A DNA stretch of 13,811 nt from an archaeon (GCA_027051265.1 JALTZH010000134.1:1-13811), one strand, 5' to 3'. Positions 6,722-13,603 are shown, counted from the stretch's first letter. Made by a program: numbers and translations. The notes: generated by a model not told the origin, from the sequence alone.

Positions 6722-7408
6722 ATGGTTGAAATTGGAGGTATTGTAAAATTTACTCTAATAGATTATCCAGGACATGCAGCATGTACAATTTTCTTACAGG
6801 GATGTAATTTTAGATGTAGATATTGTCAGAATGTAGATTTAATTGAAAAAAGGAAAGGTAATATGTCGATTGAAACTGTTTTAGAATTTTTAGATAATAG
6901 AAAAGAATATCTTGATGCAGTAGTTATATCTGGTGGCGAACCTTTAATTCACGAGGATCTTCATGATTTTATTAAAGAAATAAAGGTTCGTGGATTTAAA
7001 GTTAAATTGGATACGAATGGTTATCTCTACCAAAGATTAAAAGACGTTTTACCTCATGTAGATTATGTTGCAATGGATATAAAAGCAAAGAAAGAAAAGT
7101 ATTCAGATGTTGTTGGTGTTAATATTAACTTTGAAAATATCTTAAAAAGTATTGAAATTATTAAAACATACGCAAAAGATTACGAGTTTCGAACAACAGT
7201 TGTACCAGGACTTGTTGAAGAGGAAGATGTTGAAGAAATTGCCAAAACAATATCCGGATCAAAGTTATATGTGATACAAAATTTTAATAACAGAAGAACA
7301 TTAGATGAGAAACTGATGAAAAGAAATCCATTTGATTATACTAAAATGAGAAAATTTAAAGAAATCGCTGAAAAATATCTCAGCAACGTTAAATTAAGAA
7401 ATATTTAA
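6722..7408 (+). CDS. nrdG: Radical SAM activating enzyme, anaerobic NTP reductase (NrdG-type)
   Basis: A 228-residue radical SAM protein. The cluster motif is C28, C32, C35 (CNFRCRYC), preceded by TLIDYPG and IFLQGC, the signature of the archaeal/bacterial NrdG2-type anaerobic ribonucleoside-triphosphate reductase activase. SGGEP at 70-74 is the SAM-binding GGE-type motif, and KLDTNG and DYVAMDIKA strands follow as in this family. It would generate a glycyl radical on its partner by reductive cleavage of SAM. No nrdD is in the window, so the partner is inferred only. The ATG has no ribosome-binding site within the usual distance, which fits a leaderless or weakly initiated message. It lies five bases before the thiolase gene, suggesting co-transcription; the subfamily could also include other radical-SAM activases. 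Confidence 0.8.
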   Translation: MVEIGGIVKFTLIDYPGHAACTIFLQGCNFRCRYCQNVDLIEKRKGNMSIETVLEFLDNRKEYLDAVVISGGEPLIHEDLHDFIKEIKVRGFKVKLDTNGYLYQRLKDVLPHVDYVAMDIKAKKEKYSDVVGVNINFENILKSIEIIKTYAKDYEFRTTVVPGLVEEEDVEEIAKTISGSKLYVIQNFNNRRTLDEKLMKRNPFDYTKMRKFKEIAEKYLSNVKLRNI

Positions 7409-7413
7409 TTTCT

Positions 7414-8346
7414 ATGATGAAAAAAGCCGATATCATTCAAATACTTGAAGATCTTAAAATTGATACAAACTACGTAGTTATCAGAAGAGATCGCGTTATT
7501 CCAACTAGTATAAGATTGTCTGGATTAAATTCTACTAAAAGAAAAATTTTAGAACAAGAATATAACATACGTGTATACTTCTCTGAGAATTTTCAAAACG
7601 CTGCTAAGCTGGTAAATAAGGCTATAAGTAAGTATAAACTGTTTAAACCGAAAGAAAAAGTTATTCTAGGGTATAGTGGGGGGAAGGATTCACTCCTTCT
7701 CTTACATCTTCTTGAACCTTATGAAAGAAAGCTTGGATTAAAAATTATAGCTTTAAATATTGATTTAACAATTGAAGGTGAACGACCATGGAAAGATACA
7801 AGGATAATTGAAGAACATTGTAAAATGTTAGAGATAGATTTCGTAAAAATTACACATGATAACGATTTGGTTAATTTAAAAAAAGCTTCCAGCTATTCGA
7901 CATGCTTTATATGTTCAAACATTAGAAGATTGATAATGTTAAGATTTGCATCTAAACATAATATAAATAAATTAGTTCTTGCTCATAACTTAAACGATTG
8001 TGTAAACGTTTTACTCTCAAGTCTAATTTCTGGAAGATTTAGGTTATTAAATTACATTAAAGAATTTCACGATGCGGAAATACCTATCACAAATAATTTA
8101 AAAATTAAGTTGCCAAAATGTATCATCGTTAGACCCATGCTTGATGTTGAAGAAGATACAATTATAAAAGCATTAAACGAAGTTGAACTTGAATATTTTA
8201 GGGATAAATTGTATTGTAGATATAGTAGAGAGCGAGAAAACTTCTATAAAAAAGTTATAAACAATCTTTTCGAAGAATTAAAGAAAAAAAATCCAAACGC
8301 TAGAAAAAATTTAATAATAACTATAAGGAAGATGCTTAACAATTAA
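7414..8346 (+). CDS. TtuA/TtcA-like PP-loop tRNA thiolation enzyme
   Basis: A 310-residue ATP-pyrophosphatase (PP-loop) protein of the tRNA 2-thiolation family. SGGKDS at 88-93 binds ATP and activates the tRNA base by adenylation. C164-x-x-C167 (TCFICSNIRR) and C268 (LYCRYSRE) are placed like the three [4Fe-4S] ligands of TtuA. AHNLND (190-195) and RPMLDVEEDTI (240-250) are further family motifs. Unusually, the zinc-finger cysteines of typical TtuA at both ends are absent: the first 80 residues (RRDRVIPTSIRLS and a helical part) contain no cysteine, and the C-terminus is a basic helix. The next gene, 15 bases downstream, is a ubiquitin-like sulfur carrier, the natural partner of TtuA. The modified base (s2T at position 54, s2C or s2U) cannot be told. 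An alternative start is the next codon (ATG-ATG). Confidence 0.82.
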   Translation: MMKKADIIQILEDLKIDTNYVVIRRDRVIPTSIRLSGLNSTKRKILEQEYNIRVYFSENFQNAAKLVNKAISKYKLFKPKEKVILGYSGGKDSLLLLHLLEPYERKLGLKIIALNIDLTIEGERPWKDTRIIEEHCKMLEIDFVKITHDNDLVNLKKASSYSTCFICSNIRRLIMLRFASKHNINKLVLAHNLNDCVNVLLSSLISGRFRLLNYIKEFHDAEIPITNNLKIKLPKCIIVRPMLDVEEDTIIKALNEVELEYFRDKLYCRYSRERENFYKKVINNLFEELKKKNPNARKNLIITIRKMLNN

Positions 8347-8361
8347 TAATTTAATAATTTT

Positions 8362-8574
8362 ATGATAAGAGTTAAAGTAAAAATCGGTCGAGAAATAAAT
8401 GAAATTGAAATGGAAGAAGATTCAAGTATACTTGATTTGTTAAAAAAATTGGGATATAGTAGAGAAGAGGTTCTTGTTCTTAAAAATAAAGAAGTTGTAA
8501 TAGAAGAGGAAAAACTTAAAGATGGAGATTTTATCGAAATTATTAGAGCAATATCTGGAGGATTTTTTTCATAA
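8362..8574 (+). CDS. MoaD/ThiS/TtuB-like ubiquitin-fold sulfur carrier with C-terminal tail
   Basis: A 70-residue beta-grasp protein (VKVKIGREINEIEM, SILDLLKKLGYSREEVLVL, LKDGDFIEIIRAISGG). In this family the C-terminal Gly-Gly is adenylated by an E1-like enzyme and loaded with sulfur as thiocarboxylate, or conjugated to proteins (SAMP). Here GG is at residues 66-67 and three more residues, FFS, follow before the stop, so the glycine is not terminal. Either a protease trims the tail, or the tail is recent and impairs function. The gene lies 15 bases after the TtuA-like thiolase, which supports a sulfur-donor role in tRNA thiolation. The region immediately after its stop resembles a decayed IS200-type transposase in the same reading frame, so the tail may derive from an insertion. 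Confidence 0.8.
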   Translation: MIRVKVKIGREINEIEMEEDSSILDLLKKLGYSREEVLVLKNKEVVIEEEKLKDGDFIEIIRAISGGFFS

Positions 8575-8697
8575 CTTGCGTTCCAATTTGTGAATTACCC
8601 TGTTCTTACAGACGAGGCTTTGTTGGGGTTTAAACTCTTAATGGATACCTTTACCGTTCTGGCTCTCCACTACTTTTGTATTTTGTTACGTTTGTAG
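8575..8697 (+). pseudogene. Possible tnpA (IS200-type transposase) remnant
   Basis: The frame that continues past the sulfur-carrier stop is open for 40 codons and includes LAFQFV and NYPVLTDEALLGFKLL. These resemble the N-terminal part of IS200/IS605 TnpA (the pattern ...FVxVTKYRxPVLTDE...) with a short internal deletion. The HUH motif and catalytic tyrosine are not present, so no functional transposase is encoded. The call depends on a short match and could be wrong. Confidence 0.33.
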
Positions 8698-8706
8698 TGG
8701 AGAGTC
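8661..8706. other. Perfect long inverted repeat (hairpin)
   Basis: CTCTCCACTAC at 8663-8673 is exactly complementary to GTAGTGGAGAG at 8694-8704, with a 20-base T-rich loop. One G-U and one G-C pair outside extend the stem to 13 bp. The stem is too G+C rich to be chance in this spacer. It could be a transposon-end hairpin, a structured-RNA stem or a terminator-like element; there is no T run directly after it on the plus strand. Confidence 0.7.
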
Positions 8707-8795
8707 TTCCTGTCTCGGGATTCATCGACGAGCTTTCGGGGGGAACGGGACTCCCCACATATGTCTTTAAGAGCTTTCAATCAAGTCACATATAC

Positions 8796-8980
8796 ATTTT
8801 AGTTAGTAGTCTCTGCCCATTCGGGTTTAGTTCGTAGCAACATATCGAATAGAGGCAAGAGGTTTTCATTATTTAATAATTAATAAATAATTTTAAATAT
8901 ATTAAATTATTAAATATCATACATTTATGAGCATGTCAACAAAAGTATTTAAATGTTACGAATATATTATTAATCATTTC
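8796..8980 (+). pseudogene. Possible tnpB remnant (zinc ribbon fragments)
   Basis: Around 8796-8870 one frame reads VSSLCPFGFSS then QHIE and RQEVF, with in-frame stops between. This resembles the first cysteine knuckle of the TnpB zinc ribbon (SSxCPxCG...ENRxEVF). After an AT-rich stretch, 8944-8980 reads VFKCYEYIINH, like the second knuckle (FKCxECGYxxN) with the Cys-Gly lost. No RuvC segment with catalytic acids is recognisable here, so it is a relic. Assignment by pattern only. Confidence 0.38.
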
Positions 8981-8989
8981 TGCCCACGG

Positions 8990-9275
8990 GGTGGTTCACG
9001 CACTTCTACTCCTACTCATCCCGTAGAAAAGGATGGTGAAGCTACTTGCACGATATATATGCCTAGCGGTCAGATTGTTGGAACCGAACCAAGCTCGGCG
9101 ACTGCTATTAAGCTATTAAACTATTCAACGTTAATTAAATATTTCCATATCCCTCGCTTATCTCTCTGCGTATCTCTTCACTTACGGAAGAGATCTTGTA
9201 AGCAACGTAAGAATAAAAAGTATACAAAACATCGCTAAGAAAGCCCCACTTTTAGTATGGGGATGAATTAGAACA
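8990..9275 (+). ncRNA. Structured tnpB-tail / omega-RNA-like segment with right-end hairpin
   Basis: This G+C-rich stretch has several compatible stems: TTCAC/GTGAA (8995-8999/9036-9040) enclosing TTCTAC/GTAGAA (9004-9009/9023-9028); a bulged hairpin GTTG-CCGA/TCGG-CGAC within 9077-9102; and a terminal stem CCCCA/TGGGG (9244-9248/9258-9262) followed by ATGAATT. Translated, it gives PTHPVEKDGEAT and GQIVGTEPSS, resembling the poorly conserved C-terminal tails of archaeal TnpB genes whose 3' ends double as omega RNA. If still transcribed it would be an orphan guide-type RNA whose guide would start near 9263-9275. No nearby protein partner is intact. The open frame at 8927-9238 is probably not a real protein. 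Confidence 0.4.
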
Positions 9276-9371
9276 GTAATATGCAAAAGATTTATATAAT
9301 GAAAATTATATAATTGATAATATAATATATAATATACAAAAAGGTGATCAGCTAAGTTCGTTAAAAAAAGC

Positions 9372-9464
9372 ATGTTGTTTAAATACCTTGCTTACGGTAT
9401 GGAAGTTCATAGAGATGTCGTAGCTACGCTAAATATAGCTCTAGTCCCAATGAAATCTTACTAA
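9372..9464 (+). pseudogene. Second tnpB 3' fragment (RuvC-III segment)
   Basis: A 30-codon frame reads LFKYLAYGMEVHRDVVATLNIA and then stops. It matches the TnpB pattern FKCPxCGxExHRDVVAxLNIA: the second zinc knuckle followed by the RuvC-III motif with its catalytic Asp in RDVV. Both zinc-ribbon cysteines are replaced by tyrosine (TAC for TGC/TGT), and a Pro by Leu. Upstream is AAAGGTGATC and an AT-rich TATA-like run, but nothing else of TnpB. The G+C-rich sequence to about 9505, next to the DUF531 gene, may be the rest of this remnant. It cannot be an active nuclease. Confidence 0.6.
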
Positions 9465-9511
9465 GCTGAACTGGCAGCGAGATAGACTTAGAGGGATCGA
9501 GAGAAGTGGAT

Positions 9512-10054
9512 TTAAAGGGGTACTTTTTTTAAGTATTCAAGAAGAGTCTTAATCTTATAGAAAATAGCGGGTATTATTCCTATTACTGTACAAGTTTCGA
9601 GTTCAACATTTCTTCCAGTTATTTCATAATGATATTTTGCCTTTCTTATTATTTTTTTAGGAAGTCCTTTACGTCCAAGACCTATTAGAATACAAAGGTT
9701 TTTCTTTTTCGAAAGTTTTAATATATCAAGTTCATTCACTCGTTTCTCATCCTCTGGATCTGGAGTTGCTACTATGATTTCACCCATATGTGCTGGAAAC
9801 CAGTTGTTCGGATAATCTACGTGTAGGATTTTATTTCTATTAAGCATTATCCTAATATATTCTCCCTCTTTACCTATTGTTGTTCTAATGTTAACGATTT
9901 CTTCTCTAAAATTTTTAAATGGGAATCCAACCAATATAAGATTAAAATCAAAAGCATAACATACCGCTGCCGCTCTAGCAATTGTTCTTATATGAATTTC
10001 ATGTAGTCTTTTAGGGTCATATGTGTTAAACAAACCAAGACTCATTCTTTTCAT
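9512..10054 (-). CDS. DUF531 family protein, probable SPOUT-like fold
   Basis: A 180-residue archaeal protein that I recognise as DUF531 from its start (LGLFNTYDPKRLHE, then HIRTIARAAAVCYAFDFNL). The C-terminal part, LIGLGRKGLPKKI...YHYEITGRNVELETCTVIGIIPAIFY, has the spacing of a SPOUT methyltransferase knot (G-x-G-x-x-GLP, then a loop and a final helix). I infer a SAM-dependent RNA methyltransferase-like protein, but no substrate is known to me. It is divergent from fen1, with 50 bases between the starts. A second ATG three codons in is possible. Its stop lies next to the transposon-derived sequence, yet the end is not obviously truncated. Confidence 0.72.
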   Translation of the reverse strand: MKRMSLGLFNTYDPKRLHEIHIRTIARAAAVCYAFDFNLILVGFPFKNFREEIVNIRTTIGKEGEYIRIMLNRNKILHVDYPNNWFPAHMGEIIVATPDPEDEKRVNELDILKLSKKKNLCILIGLGRKGLPKKIIRKAKYHYEITGRNVELETCTVIGIIPAIFYKIKTLLEYLKKVPL

Positions 10055-10104
10055 ATTAAAAATTCATGCATCATTATCTCAATTTTATTTATATATTAAA
10101 TTTT

Positions 10105-11133
10105 ATGGGTGTTAATTTATCTGAAATTGTTAAAGGAGAAGAAATCGAATTGAATTTTTTAAAGAATAAGATAATAGCTCTTGATGCTATGAATGCGATG
10201 TATCAATTTTTATCCTCTATAAGACAAAAAGATGGAAAGCCTCTTATAGATAGTAAAGGTAGAATCACAAGTCATCTCTCAGGATTATTTTATAGAAGTA
10301 TAAATTTATTGGAAAATGGAATTAAACCCGTTTATGTCTTTGATGGTAAACCACCAAAACTTAAACAAAGAATCATCGAGGAGAGAAAAAAATTAAGAGA
10401 AGAAGCTGAAAGAGAATGGCTAAAAGCTCTGGAAGAAGGAGATTTAGATAAAGCAAGAAGTTATGCTATGAGAGCAGTTAAAGTTGATAGTGAAATGATA
10501 GAACAAGCAAAGAAACTCTTGGAATATATGGGTATACCTTATGTACAAGCTCCAAGCGAAGGAGAGGCGCAAGCTGCTTATATGGCGAGGAAGGGAGATG
10601 TTTATGCAGCAGCTAGTCAGGATTATGATTCCTTACTCTTTGGAGCTCCTAGATTAATAAGAAATCTCACCATAGTTGGAAGAAGGAAACTTCCGAGAAA
10701 AAACGTATATGTTGAAATAAAACCTGAGATTATTATTCTAGAAAATCTTCTTAAAAAATTAAAAATCAATAGAGAACAACTAATAGATATAGCAATTTTA
10801 ATTGGAACAGATTATAATCCGGAAGGGGTTAGAGGTATTGGTATAAGAAAAGCATTGGAACTTATAAGAAAATACAAAAGTATTGAAGAAATAGTAAGAA
10901 GAAATGTTGTTAGAATAAATTTCCCATACGATGAGATAAAAGAATTATTTTTAAATCCCAATGTTACTGATGATTATAAAATATCGTTTCCGGGATTTGA
11001 TAAGGATAAAATAATTAAACTACTTTGTGAAGAACATGATTTTTCATTAGATAGAGTTGAAAATGCATTAAAAAGATTAGAAGCTTCATATCCTTCAAAA
11101 AAACAAAAAAGTTTAGATTTATGGTTCAAGTGA
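10105..11133 (+). CDS. fen: Flap endonuclease 1 (FEN1)
   Basis: The 5' flap endonuclease of Okazaki-fragment maturation and base-excision repair. I choose the ATG at 10105 because MGVNLSEIV is the universal archaeal FEN1 start with the functional N-terminal Gly; an upstream in-frame ATG would add 13 residues not found in the family. The 342-residue length is normal. Metal ligands are all present: D27, D80 (YVFDGKPP), E152 and E154 ([12 protein letters not shown]), D173 and D175 ([10 protein letters not shown]), D236 ([14 protein letters not shown], with the helix-hairpin-helix DNA-binding motif). The C-terminal PIP box QKSLDLWF (334-341) binds PCNA. No clear ribosome-binding site precedes the ATG. 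It is divergent from the DUF531 gene and convergent with the FtsJ gene. Confidence 0.97.
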   Translation: MGVNLSEIVKGEEIELNFLKNKIIALDAMNAMYQFLSSIRQKDGKPLIDSKGRITSHLSGLFYRSINLLENGIKPVYVFDGKPPKLKQRIIEERKKLREEAEREWLKALEEGDLDKARSYAMRAVKVDSEMIEQAKKLLEYMGIPYVQAPSEGEAQAAYMARKGDVYAAASQDYDSLLFGAPRLIRNLTIVGRRKLPRKNVYVEIKPEIIILENLLKKLKINREQLIDIAILIGTDYNPEGVRGIGIRKALELIRKYKSIEEIVRRNVVRINFPYDEIKELFLNPNVTDDYKISFPGFDKDKIIKLLCEEHDFSLDRVENALKRLEASYPSKKQKSLDLWFK

Positions 11134-11155
11134 ATTTTGCAAATAATAGGAAGAT

Positions 11156-11731
11156 TTAAATTCGTTTTCGTTTACATATGATATAGATTTCTCTACTCCT
11201 TTTTACTGATGCTTTAGGTTTATATATTTTACAAAATCTAAATATTTTTTTATATTTTTTATAAACATTATAAAATTCTTTAAACTGTAAAGCTTTAACT
11301 ATAGCACTTCCATCTTTTTTGAGACATATAGTTAATAGTTCAAGCACGTTTATTAACAACTCATACATCCTCATATCATCAATATCTCTTATACCAGTTA
11401 ATTTTGGACAGGCATCTGAGAGGATAACATCAAATTTATAGGATGATAAAGTTTCTCTGATGTTTTTATCGTTTATATCACCCTTTATAAATATATATCT
11501 GTTGTCGTTTATACTTGGTGGAATTAAATCTATACCAACAATTTTAACATTTTTATATTTGTTTAAGATATATTGACTCCAACTACCTGGAGAGGTTCCT
11601 ATATCTAAAACGTAAATGTTCTCCTGAAAAATCTTATATTTCTTATCGATCTCAATCAATTTATAAACAGCTCTAGACTTATATCCTTCTTTCTTAGCTT
11701 TTTTATAATAGTAATCTTTTTTTCTTTTCAT
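11156..11731 (-). CDS. rlmE: RlmE/FtsJ-type rRNA 2'-O-methyltransferase
   Basis: A 191-residue Rossmann-fold SAM methyltransferase of the FtsJ family. It starts with the family basic segment (YKSRAVYKLIEID). The SAM loop is LDIGTSPGSWSQ at 42-53. The K-D-K-E catalytic tetrad is visible as K24, D106 (LSDACP), K146 (VKALQ) and E181 (SREIYI). In bacteria RlmE methylates U2552 in the A-loop of 23S rRNA; an equivalent role is inferred here. The DACPKLTG segment differs from the usual DMAPNxSG, and archaea also have tRNA-modifying FtsJ relatives (Trm7-like), so the exact target is uncertain. It shares a 63-base divergent promoter region with traB. The start is likely leaderless: the TATA box lies 20-30 bases upstream of the ATG. 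Confidence 0.85.
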   Translation of the reverse strand: MKRKKDYYYKKAKKEGYKSRAVYKLIEIDKKYKIFQENIYVLDIGTSPGSWSQYILNKYKNVKIVGIDLIPPSINDNRYIFIKGDINDKNIRETLSSYKFDVILSDACPKLTGIRDIDDMRMYELLINVLELLTICLKKDGSAIVKALQFKEFYNVYKKYKKIFRFCKIYKPKASVKRSREIYIICKRKRI

Positions 11732-11750
11732 TAACCAATTTATCCCATAT

Positions 11751-11762
11751 AGTATATAAAAA
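11751..11762. promoter_or_regulatory. Shared palindromic TATA box for ftsJ and traB
   Basis: AGTATATAAAAA reads as a TATA box in both directions. For the minus strand its centre is about 26 bases before the ftsJ ATG at 11731, fitting a leaderless transcript. For the plus strand the start would fall near 11782, giving a very short leader before the traB ATG at 11795. The two genes may therefore compete for one TBP site. Confidence 0.5.
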
Positions 11763-11794
11763 TTTGCAAACCATGAAAAAATATTTGTACTAAT

Positions 11795-12931
11795 ATGAAT
11801 TCTAACGATTGTTTAGTAGTTAGGTATGAAAACATAATAATAGTAGGAACAGCTCATCTATCGGAAAAAAATGCTCTAAAAGTATTAGAAATTATAAAAG
11901 AAGAGAAACCGGATGTCGTTGCTGTTGAATTGTGTGAGAAAAGACTAAAAAGAGCAAAGATGTTAGACGTTCCTATCTTCGAATTACTACGTAGAGGAGA
12001 GTTTTTTTCAATAGTCTATCAGGTTATTGCATCAGAAGTTCAAAGAGAATTAGGTAAAAAATTTAATATAATCCCAGGAAGTGAAATGCTTAACGCTGTT
12101 GAAATAGCAAAAAAGAATAATATAAAAATAGAACTTATAGATAGGGATATTGATATAACTATTGGAAGATTATCGACGACACTAAATTTCGTTGAAAAAT
12201 TAAAACTCATATTTGATACAATAAGAGGAATAAGTGCTAGTAAGGATGAGCTTAAGAAAATAATGGAAGAAATTGATATAAATAAGTTTATAAACGAAAT
12301 TAAAACTAGTTACCCAAAAATATATAAGATTCTAATAGATGAAAGGGATAGATATATGGCATATAAATTACTTAAGATTAAAGATCATCATAAGAAAGTA
12401 GTTGCTATAGTTGGGAAAGGTCATGTTCCTGGAATTCTTAAGTATTTGAAAAATCCCGATCAAATTGGTGATATCAATAGTCTTCTTGAGTTTAAACGAA
12501 AGAAAGGCTTAAAACTCTTATTTGTTATTATTTTAATATTGATATTATTATTTTTAATATATAAAAACATAGACATTTTATATTATTCAAAAATATGGTT
12601 CATAAACAATTTTGTACCAACATTTATTCTGGTTCTAATAGCTAGAGGACATATACTAACAGCACTACTTGCTTCAAGTTTAGCACCAATAACATCTCTA
12701 TTACCTTTTATCTCCGCAGGTTTAATAGCTTTAATCGTTGAATCTTACTTGAGAAAAATTAGTATAAGAGACATTTTAGAGTTAATTAGAGAAGAGAAGT
12801 TACGAAAGATATTAAAGAACAAAGCTTTTAAGGTTCTACTTGTATCCCTTTTTGCAACGATTGGTTCATTAATAGGAACACTAATCTCTATAGAGAATGT
12901 TATAATACCAATAATTAAAGAATTGTTATAA
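11795..12931 (+). CDS. traB: TraB family membrane protein
   Basis: A 378-residue protein of the TraB/PrgY family. The N-terminal soluble domain has GTAHLS (18-23) and PDVVAVELCEKR (39-50), a DERD motif (182-185) and GKGHVPGI (207-214); these GxxH- and E-containing motifs are the family's conserved, possibly metal-binding set. The C-terminal third is membrane-embedded, with hydrophobic helices near 239-256, 273-292, 297-316 and 345-366, as in other archaeal TraB proteins. The bacterial relative acts on peptide pheromone, and related Tiki-type domains are metalloproteases; the archaeal role is not known. The start is chosen because the next upstream sequence is the ftsJ-traB promoter. No ribosome-binding site is obvious. 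Confidence 0.88.
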   Translation: MNSNDCLVVRYENIIIVGTAHLSEKNALKVLEIIKEEKPDVVAVELCEKRLKRAKMLDVPIFELLRRGEFFSIVYQVIASEVQRELGKKFNIIPGSEMLNAVEIAKKNNIKIELIDRDIDITIGRLSTTLNFVEKLKLIFDTIRGISASKDELKKIMEEIDINKFINEIKTSYPKIYKILIDERDRYMAYKLLKIKDHHKKVVAIVGKGHVPGILKYLKNPDQIGDINSLLEFKRKKGLKLLFVIILILILLFLIYKNIDILYYSKIWFINNFVPTFILVLIARGHILTALLASSLAPITSLLPFISAGLIALIVESYLRKISIRDILELIREEKLRKILKNKAFKVLLVSLFATIGSLIGTLISIENVIIPIIKELL

Positions 12932-12941
12932 ACATAATTTT

Positions 12942-12949
12942 TTTATATA
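12942..12949 (+). promoter_or_regulatory. TATA box of the exported-protein gene
   Basis: TTTATATA is centred 25 bases before the ATG at 12971, so the transcript would start at or next to the start codon (leaderless). The T runs around it (12937-12944 and 12961-12967) may also terminate the traB transcript. Confidence 0.5.
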
Positions 12950-12970
12950 ACTATAAAATAATTTTTTCCT

Positions 12971-13603
12971 ATGGAGTATAAACACTTCTTATATTTAATG
13001 TTATTCTCATTATTTGTATCATCAACAATATTTGCAATCTATGATCAATTTAAAAGTATGAGAAATACTGATATCTATATATCAACAAAATCACCACCTA
13101 AGATTTTAAAAATTTTAAACGAAAGAAATATAGTTGCGGAAAATGTTTCCATAGCGAGTGTGATGTTTAGTGATTGTAACGAAAATTACTGTAATTATTA
13201 TTTGGAAATACCATCAAACATTACATCTATAATTCTTATTGAAATCAAATACGAAAACGAGAACTATACCAATATATTTGCAACGGTTAAAGCACCTGGA
13301 GAATATTCTTCTCTTGGTAATTACATCTATATGGCAATCGGATATGGTAGATCTCTTGGATATGAATGCTATAATGGTTCAGATCTTAACTCAGATTTTA
13401 AAAACAAAGTTGGAATTGAAATAAACGTAACGAAATACGAAAATAAGCTGTACAAAATATGTGTTGTTGATAGTAGATTATGTAAAGGAACGGATGCTTT
13501 TTGTTATGCAAAATCAAACCTTAAAAAGAAGTTTAATTACGTTATCCTTATATTTCCCTCTATACAGATAAAGAAACAATATATTCTTAAAATCTATTAT
13601 TGA
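12971..13603 (+). CDS. Hypothetical membrane-anchored exported protein, cysteine-rich
   Basis: I do not recognise a family. The 210-residue protein starts with a hydrophobic segment (residues 6-24) that could be a signal anchor; the remainder would lie outside the cell. The outer part has six cysteines (C69, C74, C133, C164, C171, C178), an even number that could form three disulfides, and five N-x-S/T sequons (N58, N83, N98, N135, N152), suggesting archaeal N-glycosylation. The mature part is rich in Asn, Tyr and Ile and in predicted beta strands. There is no lipobox and no clear pilin motif. A TATA box 25 bases upstream of the ATG points to its own leaderless transcript. Function unknown. 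Confidence 0.72.
   Translation: MEYKHFLYLMLFSLFVSSTIFAIYDQFKSMRNTDIYISTKSPPKILKILNERNIVAENVSIASVMFSDCNENYCNYYLEIPSNITSIILIEIKYENENYTNIFATVKAPGEYSSLGNYIYMAIGYGRSLGYECYNGSDLNSDFKNKVGIEINVTKYENKLYKICVVDSRLCKGTDAFCYAKSNLKKKFNYVILIFPSIQIKKQYILKIYY

Larger units (their letters stand above)
8575..9275 (+). mobile_element. Decayed IS200/IS605-like element
   Basis: This 0.7-kb stretch has no intact gene and is clearly richer in G+C than its flanks. It contains, in the order expected for an IS605 element on the plus strand, a TnpA-like fragment, TnpB zinc-ribbon-like fragments with stops and frameshifts, a structured segment resembling a tnpB tail/omega RNA, and a final hairpin with AAGCCCCA...TGGGGATGAATT, a sequence I recognise as typical of archaeal IS605 right ends. 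The exact left end is not defined. The identity rests on recognised short patterns rather than an alignment, so the family call is moderate and the boundaries are approximate. Confidence 0.5.

Noticed and set aside
8578-8880. G+C-rich stretch considered as RNase P RNA, SRP RNA or a tRNA
   Set aside because: None of the conserved core segments (such as the RNase P GAGGAAAGUCC or the SRP GGAAGGGAGCAG motif) or a tRNA T-arm is present on either strand.
8927-9238. Open frame of 103 codons in the decayed element
   Set aside because: Only the part around 8944-9110 shows transposon-tail-like residues; the rest is low-complexity and not protein-like, and the DNA is better explained as tnpB debris with RNA structure.
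9182-9373. Minus-strand open frame of 63 codons
   Set aside because: Runs through AT-rich spacer and the right-end hairpin, has no ribosome-binding site and no recognisable features.
9512-10054. aTrm56-type tRNA methyltransferase for the SPOUT-like protein
   Set aside because: The N-terminus matches DUF531 (LFNTYDPKRLHE) and not the Trm56 start, so only a general SPOUT-like inference is kept.
10066-10104. Upstream in-frame ATG for fen
   Set aside because: It would add 13 residues before the conserved MGVNLSEIV start, and the N-terminal Gly region is critical in the family.
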